Shown piece by piece: positions 24,523 to 34,011 of a stretch of 55,167 nucleotides of DNA. Origin of the DNA: CAZKEW01 sp964580435 (lineage in GTDB: Bacteria; Acidobacteriota; Aminicenantia; Aminicenantales; UBA8522); the NCBI GenBank assembly GCA_964580435.1, contig CAZOKP010000009.1:1-55167 (forward strand), written 5' to 3'. Positions within the stretch are counted from its first letter, which is position 1, and every line of letters starts with the position of its first letter. The notes beneath the pieces are model-generated. The model was not told where the DNA came from, did no database searches, and saw only the letters and a program-made list of their open reading frames with translations. The position numbers and the translations under genes are program-made.

Positions 24523-26412
24523 ATGGCCATGTTATCGTCCGACACAAATAGCCGAAAGCCCAGGGTAAGAATTGGTTTTGGCCTTTTTCTCCTCCTTTTC
24601 CTGCCGGTTCTCTCCTTCGGCATGATTCGTTTTTCCAATGTTACTCAGCAGTATAGTGTGGCGGGATCCAGGTTTTTTGGAGGCAAGGGTGTCTGTTGGG
24701 TGGATGTCAATCATGATGGCCGGCTCGATCTTTTTGTCTCCAATGAAGAAGCTCAGGGGATTCACGCCGTCCCTGACATCCTTTATATCAATTACGGGAC
24801 CTATTTCCGCGATGAAGCGGCCGCGCGCGGTGTCTCTGACGCCTACCCGGAAGGCACTTACGGGGCTGTCTTTGCCGACCTCGACAGGGACGGCCACTTC
24901 GACCTGTTTTCGACGACGACATTTAAAAGCATATCCCCGGCCTTTAACCATCTCTATCAGAATGACGGGAATGGATTTTTCCTGGACATCACTTCCAGGA
25001 TCATCCCCGCCCAGACAACGAATGTTTGCCCGCGCGGTGTGGCGGCGGCTGATTTCGACGGAGACGGTGACATCGACCTTTATTTTTCCAATCCCCTTCC
25101 CTCCGTTCCCGACCCGGATGTTCCGGTGCCTCCCCAGCCGTTGCCCGGTTTTTATATCAATAATGGAGATGGAACGTTCACGCCGGCTTACCGGGGGATC
25201 GATTTTACCGGGCTGACTCAGGGAGTTGTGGCATGTGACATCGACAACGACGGCGATATTGATATCGCCGAAGCCAAATGGGGTGCGCCCACGACGATCT
25301 ATCGCAATGATGGCCGGGGCAATTTTCACGATATCGGCGCCGAATGGGGACTTCCCCAAGCCCTTGGCGAGCAAGACAATGGCATTGCTTTTGCCGATGT
25401 CGACAATGACGGCCAGTTGGAAATGGCCATAGTCTCCGGAGAAAGAGTGGCCCTTTACAAGATGGTCGGCCAATCATTTCTGAGGTATCAGACCCTCTGG
25501 CTCTGGGGGCGCGGAGGGTATCACCCCGCGTTTGGCGATTTTGACCACGACACCTTCCTCGAGCTCTATCTCTCCGGCGAGAACGTCTATGATAATAACG
25601 GCGAGGGTCGCTTCGCCCCGGTCTCTGTCTCTGACTCGGGCCTCGGTGACTCGCTTGCGACCGTGGACGCCCGGGCGTCCGGCCTCGGCGACTTCGATAA
25701 CGACGGTGACCTGGATATCTATGTCGTCGATAATAAAGGCTCCAATCTCCTGTTCCGCAATGAGATTGACAATTCTGATTGGATTCAGGTCGAAATTCTA
25801 AGCGACCATACGGGATCTGCTGGGGGCATCGGCACGAAGCTCGACCTCTACGCCGCCGGTCATCTCGACAACCCGGCTTATTTGATTGGGCACCGGGAGA
25901 TCATGGGCGAATATGGCTATCTCGGTCAGGATATGCCGACTGTGCATTTCGGCGCGCCTTCGCAAGGCGGGGCGAAATACGACCTCAAGGTGACTTTTCT
26001 CAATGGAGAGGAGAGGGTCTTCAGGAATCTTGCGCCCGGACAGAGAATAGAGGTCTCTTATATCCTGCCCCCGCTCCATTTTAGCGGGAGAAAGATAGAA
26101 AATAAGGCCCTGTTTTACCGCGAGACTCTGATCGAGTTGAGTTGGGAGCCCAACCCCATGAACGTGGATGTCCAGAAGTACAGACTCTACGCGGTTAATG
26201 CGACCCGAGTCCTCCTGGCCGAACTCCTTGCCGATACTTACCTCTACACCCTCAGAAATGTTGACAAGTCCAAGCCGTACCGCTTTGCGCTCACGGCCGT
26301 GGACATCAACAACGTTGAAAGCCAGCCCGTTTATGCGACCGTCAACGGCGCCGCGAGCAAGGCGAAGATTGTGCGGCAGAGATTTTTGAAAGGGCTCACG
26401 GCGAAAACATGA
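24523..26412 (+). CDS. Secreted FG-GAP/VCBS beta-propeller protein with ASPIC/UnbV domain
   Basis: 629-aa exported protein. Signal-like segment VRIGFGLFLLLFLPVLSFG is followed by at least five FG-GAP/VCBS repeats with calcium-type loops (WVDVNHDGRLDLF, FADLDRDGHFDLF, AADFDGDGDIDLY, ACDIDNDGDIDIA, FADVDNDGQLEMA, GDFDNDGDLDIY), forming a propeller. An ASPIC/UnbV domain (IQVEILSDHTGSAGGIGTKLDLY to RNLAPGQRIEV) comes next, and a C-terminal Fn3-like module begins at ELSWEPNPMNVDVQKYRLY. Start 24523 is chosen for its AGGAAAGAG ribosome site; a TTG at 24481 is part of the promoter. Likely a surface adhesion or binding protein; ligand unknown. It overlaps the next gene by 4 bases. Confidence 0.88.
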   Translation: MAMLSSDTNSRKPRVRIGFGLFLLLFLPVLSFGMIRFSNVTQQYSVAGSRFFGGKGVCWVDVNHDGRLDLFVSNEEAQGIHAVPDILYINYGTYFRDEAAARGVSDAYPEGTYGAVFADLDRDGHFDLFSTTTFKSISPAFNHLYQNDGNGFFLDITSRIIPAQTTNVCPRGVAAADFDGDGDIDLYFSNPLPSVPDPDVPVPPQPLPGFYINNGDGTFTPAYRGIDFTGLTQGVVACDIDNDGDIDIAEAKWGAPTTIYRNDGRGNFHDIGAEWGLPQALGEQDNGIAFADVDNDGQLEMAIVSGERVALYKMVGQSFLRYQTLWLWGRGGYHPAFGDFDHDTFLELYLSGENVYDNNGEGRFAPVSVSDSGLGDSLATVDARASGLGDFDNDGDLDIYVVDNKGSNLLFRNEIDNSDWIQVEILSDHTGSAGGIGTKLDLYAAGHLDNPAYLIGHREIMGEYGYLGQDMPTVHFGAPSQGGAKYDLKVTFLNGEERVFRNLAPGQRIEVSYILPPLHFSGRKIENKALFYRETLIELSWEPNPMNVDVQKYRLYAVNATRVLLAELLADTYLYTLRNVDKSKPYRFALTAVDINNVESQPVYATVNGAASKAKIVRQRFLKGLTAKT

Positions 26413-27026
26413 AAAAAACCGTCCTGTTCTTTGCCCTGCAGTTTCTCTGTTTTGGGATATCCGGAACTCTGGCCCAAGAACATATCGAGTTCGAACCGGA
26501 CTATCCCATCAGCTCGACGCTCGGCCTGCTCGCTGGATTTGACTTCATTCAGGATGAGACGTTTCAGCAAATATACGGCCCGAGCGCTTTCTTCTTTGGT
26601 GCCGAGTATACCTTCAGGTATCCGGTGAAAAATCAACATGGCCTCGAGCTTGCTGTGAGCTTAAGACAGCTCAAAAAAAGCGGCCTGACTTCCTATACCG
26701 AGGAGGATACCCGGCTGCGTTTGACTACTATTTCGGTTTCCCTGCGTTATTCTTTAGAGTACGAAAGGTTTGTGTTCTTTATGGGCCCGGGGTTCGATTA
26801 CGTGATGTATAAGGAGACTTACGCGAAAACCTTTCCCATAAACGCGACTGAGGGGAACGATACGGGTTTTCATATCAGCGCCGGAGTCTATTGCAATTTA
26901 GTGTCCTCGCTGGGTGTCGAGGCGTATTTTAAGTACGGCGTCGCCGCTGTGGAATCTCAAGGCTTTCGAGTCAATCTGGGCGGAGCAGAGCTGGGGCTGG
27001 GGCTCGTCTATAGGTTTGAATTCTAG
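26409..27026 (+). CDS. Outer-membrane beta-barrel protein
   Basis: 205-aa exported protein: signal peptide MKKTVLFFALQFLCFGISGTLAQ, then alternating strands with aromatic girdles (FFFGAEYTFRYPVKNQHGLELAVSLRQLKK, LTTISVSLRYSLEYERFVFFMGPGFDYVMY) and a final strand ending GLGLVYRFEF. The terminal Phe is the usual BAM recognition signal. An eight-strand OmpX/OmpW-like barrel is plausible. Its ATG overlaps the stop of the FG-GAP gene, so the barrel may anchor or accompany that protein. It converges with a 4-base overlap on the gene at 27023-28096. Confidence 0.8.
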   Translation: MKKTVLFFALQFLCFGISGTLAQEHIEFEPDYPISSTLGLLAGFDFIQDETFQQIYGPSAFFFGAEYTFRYPVKNQHGLELAVSLRQLKKSGLTSYTEEDTRLRLTTISVSLRYSLEYERFVFFMGPGFDYVMYKETYAKTFPINATEGNDTGFHISAGVYCNLVSSLGVEAYFKYGVAAVESQGFRVNLGGAELGLGLVYRFEF

Positions 27027-28096
27027 GAAGGCGGCCTGAGAGCAAAGGGGAAAAAAGTGATGTTTCGCAGCCCGAGGTCGAGCCGCGCCCTGACCTCGGT
27101 TTGGTCTCCCGCCGCGTTCTTCACCCTGAAAACAAAAGCCACTTCCGGTCTTAGCTCGACAGGAGGCACGGGTTCGACCTCACCTCTCTTGGTCAATTTT
27201 TTAATGAGATCGTAGATGGCCGCTGGCAAGGCCATGATGGGGAATGCATTCGGGATCCTGGGCTCATTTTGATAACCGGGACCGAACGGGTCATACTCAC
27301 CGCCCGGCGGCGGAATATCGATCTTCATCGGTGGGGAGGGAAAAGATTTTCGGCTCGAGGCGAGGAGTCGGTCGCCCAGGAACATTTTTAACACAAGGTC
27401 AGGAATCTTCCTGCTCTGTTCGGCCGGCTGCCCGATGACACCGAAGGACTCCCTGCGGACGTCAATGGCCAGCTCTCTTTTCACGATCAAATCGCCGGCC
27501 TTAAATTCCAGAAAATAAGGGTGTGTCCCGGACGCGCTGAAAAGTCTTCTTGTCTCGATGGTGACGGAATTGAACCCTCTTCGAAAAAGGCCGCCCTTGA
27601 GAACGGTCTGGCTGTCCGAAAGCTTATAGTACACGTCGTTGGCCATCTCTATGCCGAGGACCATAGAGTCAGGAGGATTCGGGGAAGAGCGAGCGGAGGT
27701 GACGCCGCTGCTCTCGACAAATCCGATCTTGAGCAACCAGGGGTATTTGAGCTGCCAGGCTCTCAGGTACCGAGTGACATCAGCCTGGGCAGCAAGAGGC
27801 AAAAAGTCATACCCCATTCCAAGGGGCCCAAATTTTTCGAAGTAATCTCCGAGCTTTTGATACTCATTCTTCTTGTCCCCGAGCTGACTGTAAAGGAAGA
27901 CCAGCAATCCGCAGGCCACAGGCTTGTCTTCGTCTTTGAGAGAATCATAGCTGGTTTCGAGGTAGGCCGCAGCGGCCTGGTAATCGGCCGCCGGCCCGGC
28001 GCTAAAAAAATTGGCCACATCCGCTCTCCAATCTGAGGCGAAAACTGAACCGGTCAAAGTCATCAGAAAAAGTAGCGATGCAATTTTTTTTACCAT
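27023..28096 (-). CDS. Exported protein of unknown function, linked to a TonB gene
   Basis: Not recognised. 357 aa with a clear signal peptide (MVKKIASLLFLMTLTGSVFA). Residues 25-90 look like TPR-type helices (AADYQAAAAYLETSYDSL, GDKKNEYQKLGDYFEKFG); the remainder is beta-rich with a Pro-rich linker (SPPMKIDIPPPGGEYDPFGPG) around 255-275. Its start overlaps the end of the TonB gene by 7 bases, so it is translated from the same message and probably works at the same periplasmic complex. A comparable TonB/TPR pairing is frequent in this group by impression only. Confidence 0.7.
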   Translation of the reverse strand: MVKKIASLLFLMTLTGSVFASDWRADVANFFSAGPAADYQAAAAYLETSYDSLKDEDKPVACGLLVFLYSQLGDKKNEYQKLGDYFEKFGPLGMGYDFLPLAAQADVTRYLRAWQLKYPWLLKIGFVESSGVTSARSSPNPPDSMVLGIEMANDVYYKLSDSQTVLKGGLFRRGFNSVTIETRRLFSASGTHPYFLEFKAGDLIVKRELAIDVRRESFGVIGQPAEQSRKIPDLVLKMFLGDRLLASSRKSFPSPPMKIDIPPPGGEYDPFGPGYQNEPRIPNAFPIMALPAAIYDLIKKLTKRGEVEPVPPVELRPEVAFVFRVKNAAGDQTEVRARLDLGLRNITFFPFALRPPS

Positions 28097-28989
28097 TGTT
28101 TGGAAAAGACAAAGGAGATTTCGATGCTCGCCGCGGGAAAATCGCCGGGCAATGGAGGAAGGGGAGCACTCCCCTCGACAGCTTCAAGCGCAGCTTGGTC
28201 AAAGGTCTTGTTGTCGGAAGGGCTGACAATCGCGGCAGAAGAAATTTGTCCATTCTTAAGAATGACAACAGCGATTTCCACCGTGTCTTCGGAACGGACC
28301 ATCTGGGTCGACGGGATGGCCCAATTCTTTTGAATCAGCTCGATGACAGCTCTTGCCCAGGGAGAAAGGTCATAGTTTTTGACAAGCGGAGGCGCAGGCG
28401 TACGGCCGTAGAGAGAAGCAGGGCCAGGCTTCCTGCCGTAATAGGCGCCAAGAGAGGAGCCCCGGCTGCCGGACGACCCGCCGTGAATGTACTGCCTCAG
28501 GTCCCGGCTTGGTGACGGGGATGTCCCAACGGCTGCGCTCCCTGGGCCCGCTTCTGGGCTCAGAGGAAGGGAAAAGCGCGGGCGTTTATCAGGTGAAGAC
28601 CCTTCGTTTTCCGGCGGAGTCCGGGTCAGCCTGAATTGCGAGGTCAATTTTGAGTCGACAGGCGGACCGGAAAGGGTTCCTTGGGGACTTTCGGCGGCTC
28701 CTGTTTCTATCGCTTTTCCGAGAGGCCGCGCTCTTCTGGAGGCCAGCTCGGGAAATTGGGCCGTCCAGTCCTGAGGGTTGGGGAGGTTGCCCTCGATCTT
28801 CGGCAGATAGAGCTCTTCAGGGGGCACAAGGAGAATAGGAGTGACTTGCACTCCGAAATCGATGATCTTGACCGAGACAAAGTGGACGACCAGAAAATAG
28901 ATGAGGGCGGCATGGATGGTCAGAGAAACGAGAAAGCTTAGTCCGTGCCTGAGAAGAGCCGGCTTACTCTTGAAGACATCCAGACTCAT
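28090..28989 (-). CDS. TonB-family energy transducer
   Basis: 299 aa: cytoplasmic N-terminus, one membrane helix (GLSFLVSLTIHAALIYFLVV, about 16-35, with the His typical of TonB), a long Pro/Gly/Ser-rich periplasmic linker (about 100-205), and a C-terminal TonB domain (about 210-299: WARAVIELIQKNWAIPS, VEIAVVILKNGQISSAAIV, FDQAALEAVEGSAPLPPLP). It would transmit proton-motive force to an outer-membrane receptor; no ExbB/ExbD or receptor gene is in the window, so partners are elsewhere. Start ATG at 28989 has only a distant GGAGG (about 20 bases upstream). Confidence 0.88.
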   Translation of the reverse strand: MSLDVFKSKPALLRHGLSFLVSLTIHAALIYFLVVHFVSVKIIDFGVQVTPILLVPPEELYLPKIEGNLPNPQDWTAQFPELASRRARPLGKAIETGAAESPQGTLSGPPVDSKLTSQFRLTRTPPENEGSSPDKRPRFSLPLSPEAGPGSAAVGTSPSPSRDLRQYIHGGSSGSRGSSLGAYYGRKPGPASLYGRTPAPPLVKNYDLSPWARAVIELIQKNWAIPSTQMVRSEDTVEIAVVILKNGQISSAAIVSPSDNKTFDQAALEAVEGSAPLPPLPGDFPAASIEISFVFSKQW

Positions 28990-29082
28990 CTAACGATTAT
29001 AATACATCCTCCCCTCTATATAGAAATAAAGCGAGGATTAAAACGTTGCGAATTTTCTAATGCTGGGAAACTTCAGGCGGTT

Positions 29083-31683
29083 TTATAAGTCCCCATATTT
29101 TTTCATGTTATCGTCATATTTCTTTTTTTGCTGCCCGAGGATCTGAATAAAGCGGGGGTCATTCCGGAGAGGGTTGAGATAATAACAATTCGCCAGGAAA
29201 GGATAGTCGTACAGGTAATCCTGGGTTTCTTGGAATCCTCTCTCCACGCCGAGTTTAATAATTTCAATGGCCTCATCCTTCATCCCGAGAATGGCATAGA
29301 CTCGCGATAAAAGATAGGTGTAAGTGTAGGTGTCTTTCTTCGCTCCTTCAATCTGCGCCAGGGCCTTTTCTTTTTCTCCTTTGTAGGCGGAAATGAAAGC
29401 CTGAGTGTATTTGGTGCGCGGCATGCCTGGGCTAGCTTCCTCAACCAAGGCTATTTCCTTTTCCGCTTCCTGGAAATTTTTTGCCATGATGAGCAGGCGG
29501 GCATAGAGGAGCTTTGCCTGGAGGCTGTCCGGCTGAATGTCCAGCATCTTTTTGGAGTCTTCAACGGCCTGCTTTATTTTCCCCATATTTTCATAGCACA
29601 AGGCCCGGAGATGATGACTGTTGTTGCGGGGGTTGGGGTCTCCTATGGGGTCGCCGAAATCTATGGCCTTAGAATAATACTTGATCGCCTTTCCGGGCAG
29701 GCCGATACTCCTGAAGAAGGAGCCGATATTGTAATTGACGGAGGGGTCTTCCGGGGCCAGTTCATAAGCTTTCTTGAAGTATTGATAGGCAATACCATTT
29801 TCTCCTTTTAAATAGTGGGCCCATCCCAGGCCGATATTCGATCCTGCGAGATTCGGGTCGATATTATAGGCCTGTTCGTAATAGGTGAGAGTCCGCTCCA
29901 AACCTTCAGGTTTCTTGTTATAAACATAAAGGGCCTGGTATGTGTCTCCCAATCCCCAATATGCCAGGGCGAAGCCCGGGTCTTTCTGAATGGCTTTTTT
30001 GTACCAATCCAGGGCCTCTCCAAGATCCCCGTCTTTATGGTTGTCCTTATATTTTCTTTCCGAACTGCGGCCGTTCATGTAGTATTCATAAGCCACGTCA
30101 GACAATGTTGGGATCTTGGAGTCACGCGCCTCCACTGGAAGATTGAGGTCGCCAAGAATTTTTTTGGCCAACTCCTCGGTCAGTTGCAAGAAATCTTCAC
30201 GCCCTTGGCTATCAACAATGCCCTGCCCGACATCTTGAAGTTCTTGGCGCGCGTCCTTGAGTTCGTAGATGATGCGGGGCTTATTGGCGGGCCTAAGATA
30301 GCTCCCGACCAAAATATACCTGACCTTTGCCTCGGCGGCTATGGCCTTGAGATTTCTTGAGGAATAAGCGGGTTCATTCTCGAGGTCCATGTTTTTGAGG
30401 ACGGTAAGAACGTAGTCGGAGGAAAGGACAGTCAGGTTCGCAGAGAAACGGCGAAGCACCGGGATCAAATTATCAGGCAAAGCCTGTTTCAAATGACCCA
30501 GACTATCCTCGCCCGTATTGTCCTTAAACCGAAGGACAGCTAAAGACGGTTTATCAGGGGGAGGGGGGATGGAATCCTTGTTTATAAGAACACGCCACGT
30601 TATGAAGGCCACCACGGCCAGCGTCAGGATGGCAAGAATGGGAACAAGGGCTTTTTTGCGGCCGAGAGGCCGGGTTATGTCTCTGAAGGCACTTGGCTTT
30701 TTCTGGGGAAAAATCCGTTCGTCGCCAGGGAATTCTTTCTCTATTTCGTTGAGTTCGGCAAGGAGCGTTTCCGCGGTCTGGTACCTCTTTTCCTTGCTTT
30801 TTTCCAGACATTTCAAGATCAGCCGGGAGAGGGCCTCGGAAATATCGGGATTGACCTTTCTTGGATCCGGCGGGGGTTCGGTTTTGTGTTTCAGCGCGAC
30901 GCTCAAGGCTGTTTCACCCTCGAAAAGGAGCCTGCCGGTGACCATCTCAAAAAGCATGACTCCCAAGGAGTAAATATCCGACCGGGTGTCCGCGCTTTGG
31001 CCGTCCGCCTGTTCTGGAGACATGTAATCCGCCGTCCCGACCATCACCCGGCCCCCGGTTATGCCCTTTTCTTCGAGGGAGCGGGCCAGTCCGAAATCCA
31101 TGATCCGGGCGTTCCCTTCCCGGTCCACCATGATGTTCTTGGGTTTGAGGTCGCGATGGACGATCCCTAACTTATGAGCTTCAACCAACCCCGCGCAGAT
31201 CTGCTTGCCGATGAAGATGGCCTGTCCGGGGCTCAGCCTTCCCATCATCCGGATCATGCTCTTCAGGTCTTCGCCCGGAACATATTCCATGGTAATATAA
31301 GACGTGTCTTGGGCTTCGTTGAGGTCATACATCCGGCAGATGTTTTTGTGGATGATCTTGCGGGCCAGCCGGATTTCCTCCCTGAAGCGTTCGAGGGTCC
31401 TCGGCTTCGCGGCCAGTTCCGGCCGGATCAGTTTGAGGGCCACAATTTCCTTTATTTTTTTATCATAGACCTTATAGACCTTTCCCATCCCCCCGCTGCC
31501 CAGCATTTCGATGACTTCGTATCTCTCGGCAAAGAGGCTTCCCCGTTCGAGATCCTGCTCATAGTCTACAAAAGTCATCGTTTCTGAAAATGACGGACTC
31601 CTCCGTTGGGTCAGAGAGGCGCCGCAGTTGCCGCAAAAGATGCTGCTTTCAGGATTCTCAGAGGCGCATTTGAGGCATTTCAT
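29083..31683 (-). CDS. Pkn-type Ser/Thr kinase with zinc ribbon, TolB-like and TPR domains
   Basis: 866 aa. The N-terminal zinc ribbon uses C3, C6, C17 and C20. The kinase domain spans about 55-320: GSGGMGKVY loop (62-70), K84, HRDLKPKN (176-183), DFG (196-198) and GTADYMSPEQ (216-225), so it should be active. One membrane helix lies at 345-366. The extracytoplasmic part starts with a TolB/FlgO-like domain (SLAVLRFKDNTGEDSL) and continues with many TPRs to the C-terminus (for example EALDWYKKAIQKDPGFALAYWGLGDTY). It probably senses an envelope signal and phosphorylates cytoplasmic proteins. It has its own promoter at 31715-31743. Confidence 0.93.
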   Translation of the reverse strand: MKCLKCASENPESSIFCGNCGASLTQRRSPSFSETMTFVDYEQDLERGSLFAERYEVIEMLGSGGMGKVYKVYDKKIKEIVALKLIRPELAAKPRTLERFREEIRLARKIIHKNICRMYDLNEAQDTSYITMEYVPGEDLKSMIRMMGRLSPGQAIFIGKQICAGLVEAHKLGIVHRDLKPKNIMVDREGNARIMDFGLARSLEEKGITGGRVMVGTADYMSPEQADGQSADTRSDIYSLGVMLFEMVTGRLLFEGETALSVALKHKTEPPPDPRKVNPDISEALSRLILKCLEKSKEKRYQTAETLLAELNEIEKEFPGDERIFPQKKPSAFRDITRPLGRKKALVPILAILTLAVVAFITWRVLINKDSIPPPPDKPSLAVLRFKDNTGEDSLGHLKQALPDNLIPVLRRFSANLTVLSSDYVLTVLKNMDLENEPAYSSRNLKAIAAEAKVRYILVGSYLRPANKPRIIYELKDARQELQDVGQGIVDSQGREDFLQLTEELAKKILGDLNLPVEARDSKIPTLSDVAYEYYMNGRSSERKYKDNHKDGDLGEALDWYKKAIQKDPGFALAYWGLGDTYQALYVYNKKPEGLERTLTYYEQAYNIDPNLAGSNIGLGWAHYLKGENGIAYQYFKKAYELAPEDPSVNYNIGSFFRSIGLPGKAIKYYSKAIDFGDPIGDPNPRNNSHHLRALCYENMGKIKQAVEDSKKMLDIQPDSLQAKLLYARLLIMAKNFQEAEKEIALVEEASPGMPRTKYTQAFISAYKGEKEKALAQIEGAKKDTYTYTYLLSRVYAILGMKDEAIEIIKLGVERGFQETQDYLYDYPFLANCYYLNPLRNDPRFIQILGQQKKKYDDNMKKYGDL

Positions 31684-31714
31684 CTGCTGAACCGCCTTTC
31701 TGCTATATGCTTAG

Positions 31715-31743
31715 AGAATAATAAGAGGCAGCGGAATTGTCAA
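31715..31743 (-). promoter_or_regulatory. Promoter of the Ser/Thr kinase gene
   Basis: Read on the minus strand: TTGACA (31743-31738), 17 bases, TATTCT (31720-31715), then about 30 bases to the start codon with GAAAGGCGG as possible ribosome site. Confidence 0.7.
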
Positions 31744-31821
31744 ATTATTCATTTCTTCGAGGGAACTTATCGCTCCAAGCGGCCAAGGCCGGCCTACGTG
31801 AATTCGAGAGAGGAGAGAGTC

Positions 31822-33900
31822 CTATTTGCCGACCGGGTCAGAGGCGGAACCTTCGATTCCGTCATCCCGCACAGTGGAAATGATATAGGCAAACTGACCC
31901 AAAGTGTTTATCCCGCTGTCGAAAAATGTGAGCGGCTCTGAGACAAAGGCCCTGAACCGGAAAAACCCGCCCGGCACCCCCCTTTTTTTTCTGTAGATCC
32001 TGTAGCCTTTTATCCGGGTTGGATCGAAAATCTTAGGGTTGTCCTTCCAAACAAGTCGGTTACCTGTCGGACCGCTTGCGCCGGGAGACAAAGCGGGGTC
32101 CCTTCTTGGGAACCGCGGAGATCCGCTTTTGCTATAGGCGGGGAGGGCATTTTGTCCCATGCTCCTTCCCTGGAGCTCTAAGCTGACAGGGGGAAAAGGA
32201 AGAACCTTGATCTCGGAGAACCAGGATTCCGCCATAAACTGGTATCCCTTTTCGTTGGGGTGCAATAAATCAGCGGAAAGAAGGGACTCGAGTCCGCCGT
32301 CTGCGCTCGGATAATTAAGAAAAAGGTCGTATTGGTCCACAAGTGGAACCGGAAAATCAGCGCTGATCTCACGGATCTTATCAACCAAATAGAGATGTCT
32401 CTCGCGAATGAAATCAAAAGTCCAGAGCCAGTCCCGCCTCGGAATGATGGTGGCGATGACCGGAAAGGCTCCGGCTTCGCCGCATTTTCTGATCATCTCA
32501 CTGAGGTTGAACGCGGATGTGTCCATGGAAAGCTCGGTATGGATGACATCGTTCGTCCCTTCCATGATCAGAATATATCTCGAGGCATTGGCGTTGATAA
32601 CCGTATCGATGCGGCTCAAACCTCCGAACGTGGTGTCCCCCGGGACGCCTTCGTTGATCACTTGGCTTGGCCCGAAATTCTGCTTGAGAATGGTGTCCAG
32701 CCTGGGGATATAGCCCAATTCGGGGGCTGGGAGACGGTTGATTTTTCCATAGGTGATGCTGTCGCCGACGCCGGCGTATTTATTCTCATCCAGGGATGGA
32801 TTATAGAGAGGCCGCGGCGACCCGGGCCGCGGAGATGATGGACCGCGCTCCGCCGGCAGACGTGGGGAGAATTCTCTAGCTTGGATGCCGCTTTGTGATT
32901 TCCAGACGATTCCGATTCTTTCTCCCTCGAGGAAGATTCTGGAGATGACCATCTCGCCGGTTGTCGGTGAAACTGTTATTTCCTGACCGGGGACGCCGGC
33001 TTCAAAAGAGTTGAGACAGATGTGGTTTCCCTGCCCCGAAGATTGAGTCCAGCTGACGAGCGGCCGGTCCTCCGGCCCGACCTGGATCGCGGGGAAAGTA
33101 TCGTTGGCCTCGTTGTCGGTCATCTTTATCTCTTTAAGCCAGGCTCGGCCGTCCCAGCAGGAGAGGTAAATTTCGTAGTCTTCTCCATCGTACCTCGACC
33201 AGGCGACCCAGAGATTTCCCCGTCCGTCGATCGCCACCCCAGGGTTTAAGGCCGGGAAGTCAGTCTCCTGGGGCACTGCCTTCAGCGAAGACCATTCTCT
33301 CTTGTCATAAAACCTGTAGAAAATGCTGCCCTTCCGGTCGTGCGTCTCATCCCAGAAGGCCCAGATGAGGTTATTCCGGTCCAGAATAATTTTTGGGCTG
33401 CTGAAAGTTCCCTCGGAGCTCGAGCTCATTAGCCAGGTTCTTCGAGAAGAGACGTCCTGGACAAATACTCTGTACTCTCGGTTAAAATAATTGACCCAGA
33501 TCAACCAGGGTGAAAGGGTTTGATCAAAAGCGAGGTCGGGCGAATAATTGAATCCTGCCTGCCTGCTGATGGTCTGACGAGAGACGTGTTTTCCCGCCCC
33601 GATCTGCTCCAGACAGATCAGGCTTCTATTATTCCCCCACTCTTCCCAGGCTTTCCAGACCCGGCCTTGCCCGTCTTTTTTGACAACCGGCAAGGAGGCA
33701 ATCGCGGCCTGAAGAGGAGAGGTCTTCGCCTCGATATCTTTGTAGCAGCGGGACAGATCGCCGGAAGGATGTGCCTGTTCGTCAGGGGAGGGGTCAGCAG
33801 GAAAGCAAAATCCGACGGCCGTCTGTAACCAGACGAGCACCAAGACCAATAATAGAAAACGCTTGGTTTTCCTGATTCTCATGAGCCTAGGAAAAAACAT
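31822..33900 (-). CDS. Secreted SGNH/GDSL hydrolase with N-terminal propeller and Fn3-like end
   Basis: 692 aa. After a signal sequence (FLLLVLVLVWLQTAVG) come repeats of W-x-x-W type (LIWVNYFNREYRVFV, IWAFWDETHDRK, LWVAWSRYDGEDYEIY, PLVSWTQSSGQ), a probable beta-propeller (60-340). The SGNH esterase domain (375-565) has all blocks: GDSIT with S381, G421 (GVPGDTT), N450 (EGTND), and D544/H547 (DLLHPNEKG). A C-terminal Fn3-like module starts at NRLVWKDNPKIFDP and includes YRIYRKK. Likely deacetylates or de-esterifies a surface or dietary polysaccharide; substrate unknown. An alternative start is 33882. Divergent from the PKD gene, 111 bases apart. Confidence 0.85.
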   Translation of the reverse strand: MFFPRLMRIRKTKRFLLLVLVLVWLQTAVGFCFPADPSPDEQAHPSGDLSRCYKDIEAKTSPLQAAIASLPVVKKDGQGRVWKAWEEWGNNRSLICLEQIGAGKHVSRQTISRQAGFNYSPDLAFDQTLSPWLIWVNYFNREYRVFVQDVSSRRTWLMSSSSEGTFSSPKIILDRNNLIWAFWDETHDRKGSIFYRFYDKREWSSLKAVPQETDFPALNPGVAIDGRGNLWVAWSRYDGEDYEIYLSCWDGRAWLKEIKMTDNEANDTFPAIQVGPEDRPLVSWTQSSGQGNHICLNSFEAGVPGQEITVSPTTGEMVISRIFLEGERIGIVWKSQSGIQAREFSPRLPAERGPSSPRPGSPRPLYNPSLDENKYAGVGDSITYGKINRLPAPELGYIPRLDTILKQNFGPSQVINEGVPGDTTFGGLSRIDTVINANASRYILIMEGTNDVIHTELSMDTSAFNLSEMIRKCGEAGAFPVIATIIPRRDWLWTFDFIRERHLYLVDKIREISADFPVPLVDQYDLFLNYPSADGGLESLLSADLLHPNEKGYQFMAESWFSEIKVLPFPPVSLELQGRSMGQNALPAYSKSGSPRFPRRDPALSPGASGPTGNRLVWKDNPKIFDPTRIKGYRIYRKKRGVPGGFFRFRAFVSEPLTFFDSGINTLGQFAYIISTVRDDGIEGSASDPVGK

Positions 33901-33948
33901 GATAGCACATTTCCTGCATTTTATTAAGCGCGCTTCCTTTTGAGTCCG

Positions 33949-33978
33949 TTGACATCGTCGCTATGCTTAAGGCAAGAT
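33949..33978 (+). promoter_or_regulatory. Shared promoter-like block, copy 2
   Basis: TTGACA (33949-33954), 16 bases, GGCAAGAT (33971-33978); both elements and the spacing equal copy 1 at 24481, and the first spacer bases (xxGTCGC) also agree. Confidence 0.5.
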
Positions 33979-34011
33979 ATGGAGGCGGGAAATGCACCTT
34001 TGGAGATCAAC

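Noticed and set aside
24532..25473. 313-codon open frame opposite the FG-GAP gene
   Set aside because: Produced by the repeating D-x-D-x-D-G codons of the real propeller gene; no independent evidence.
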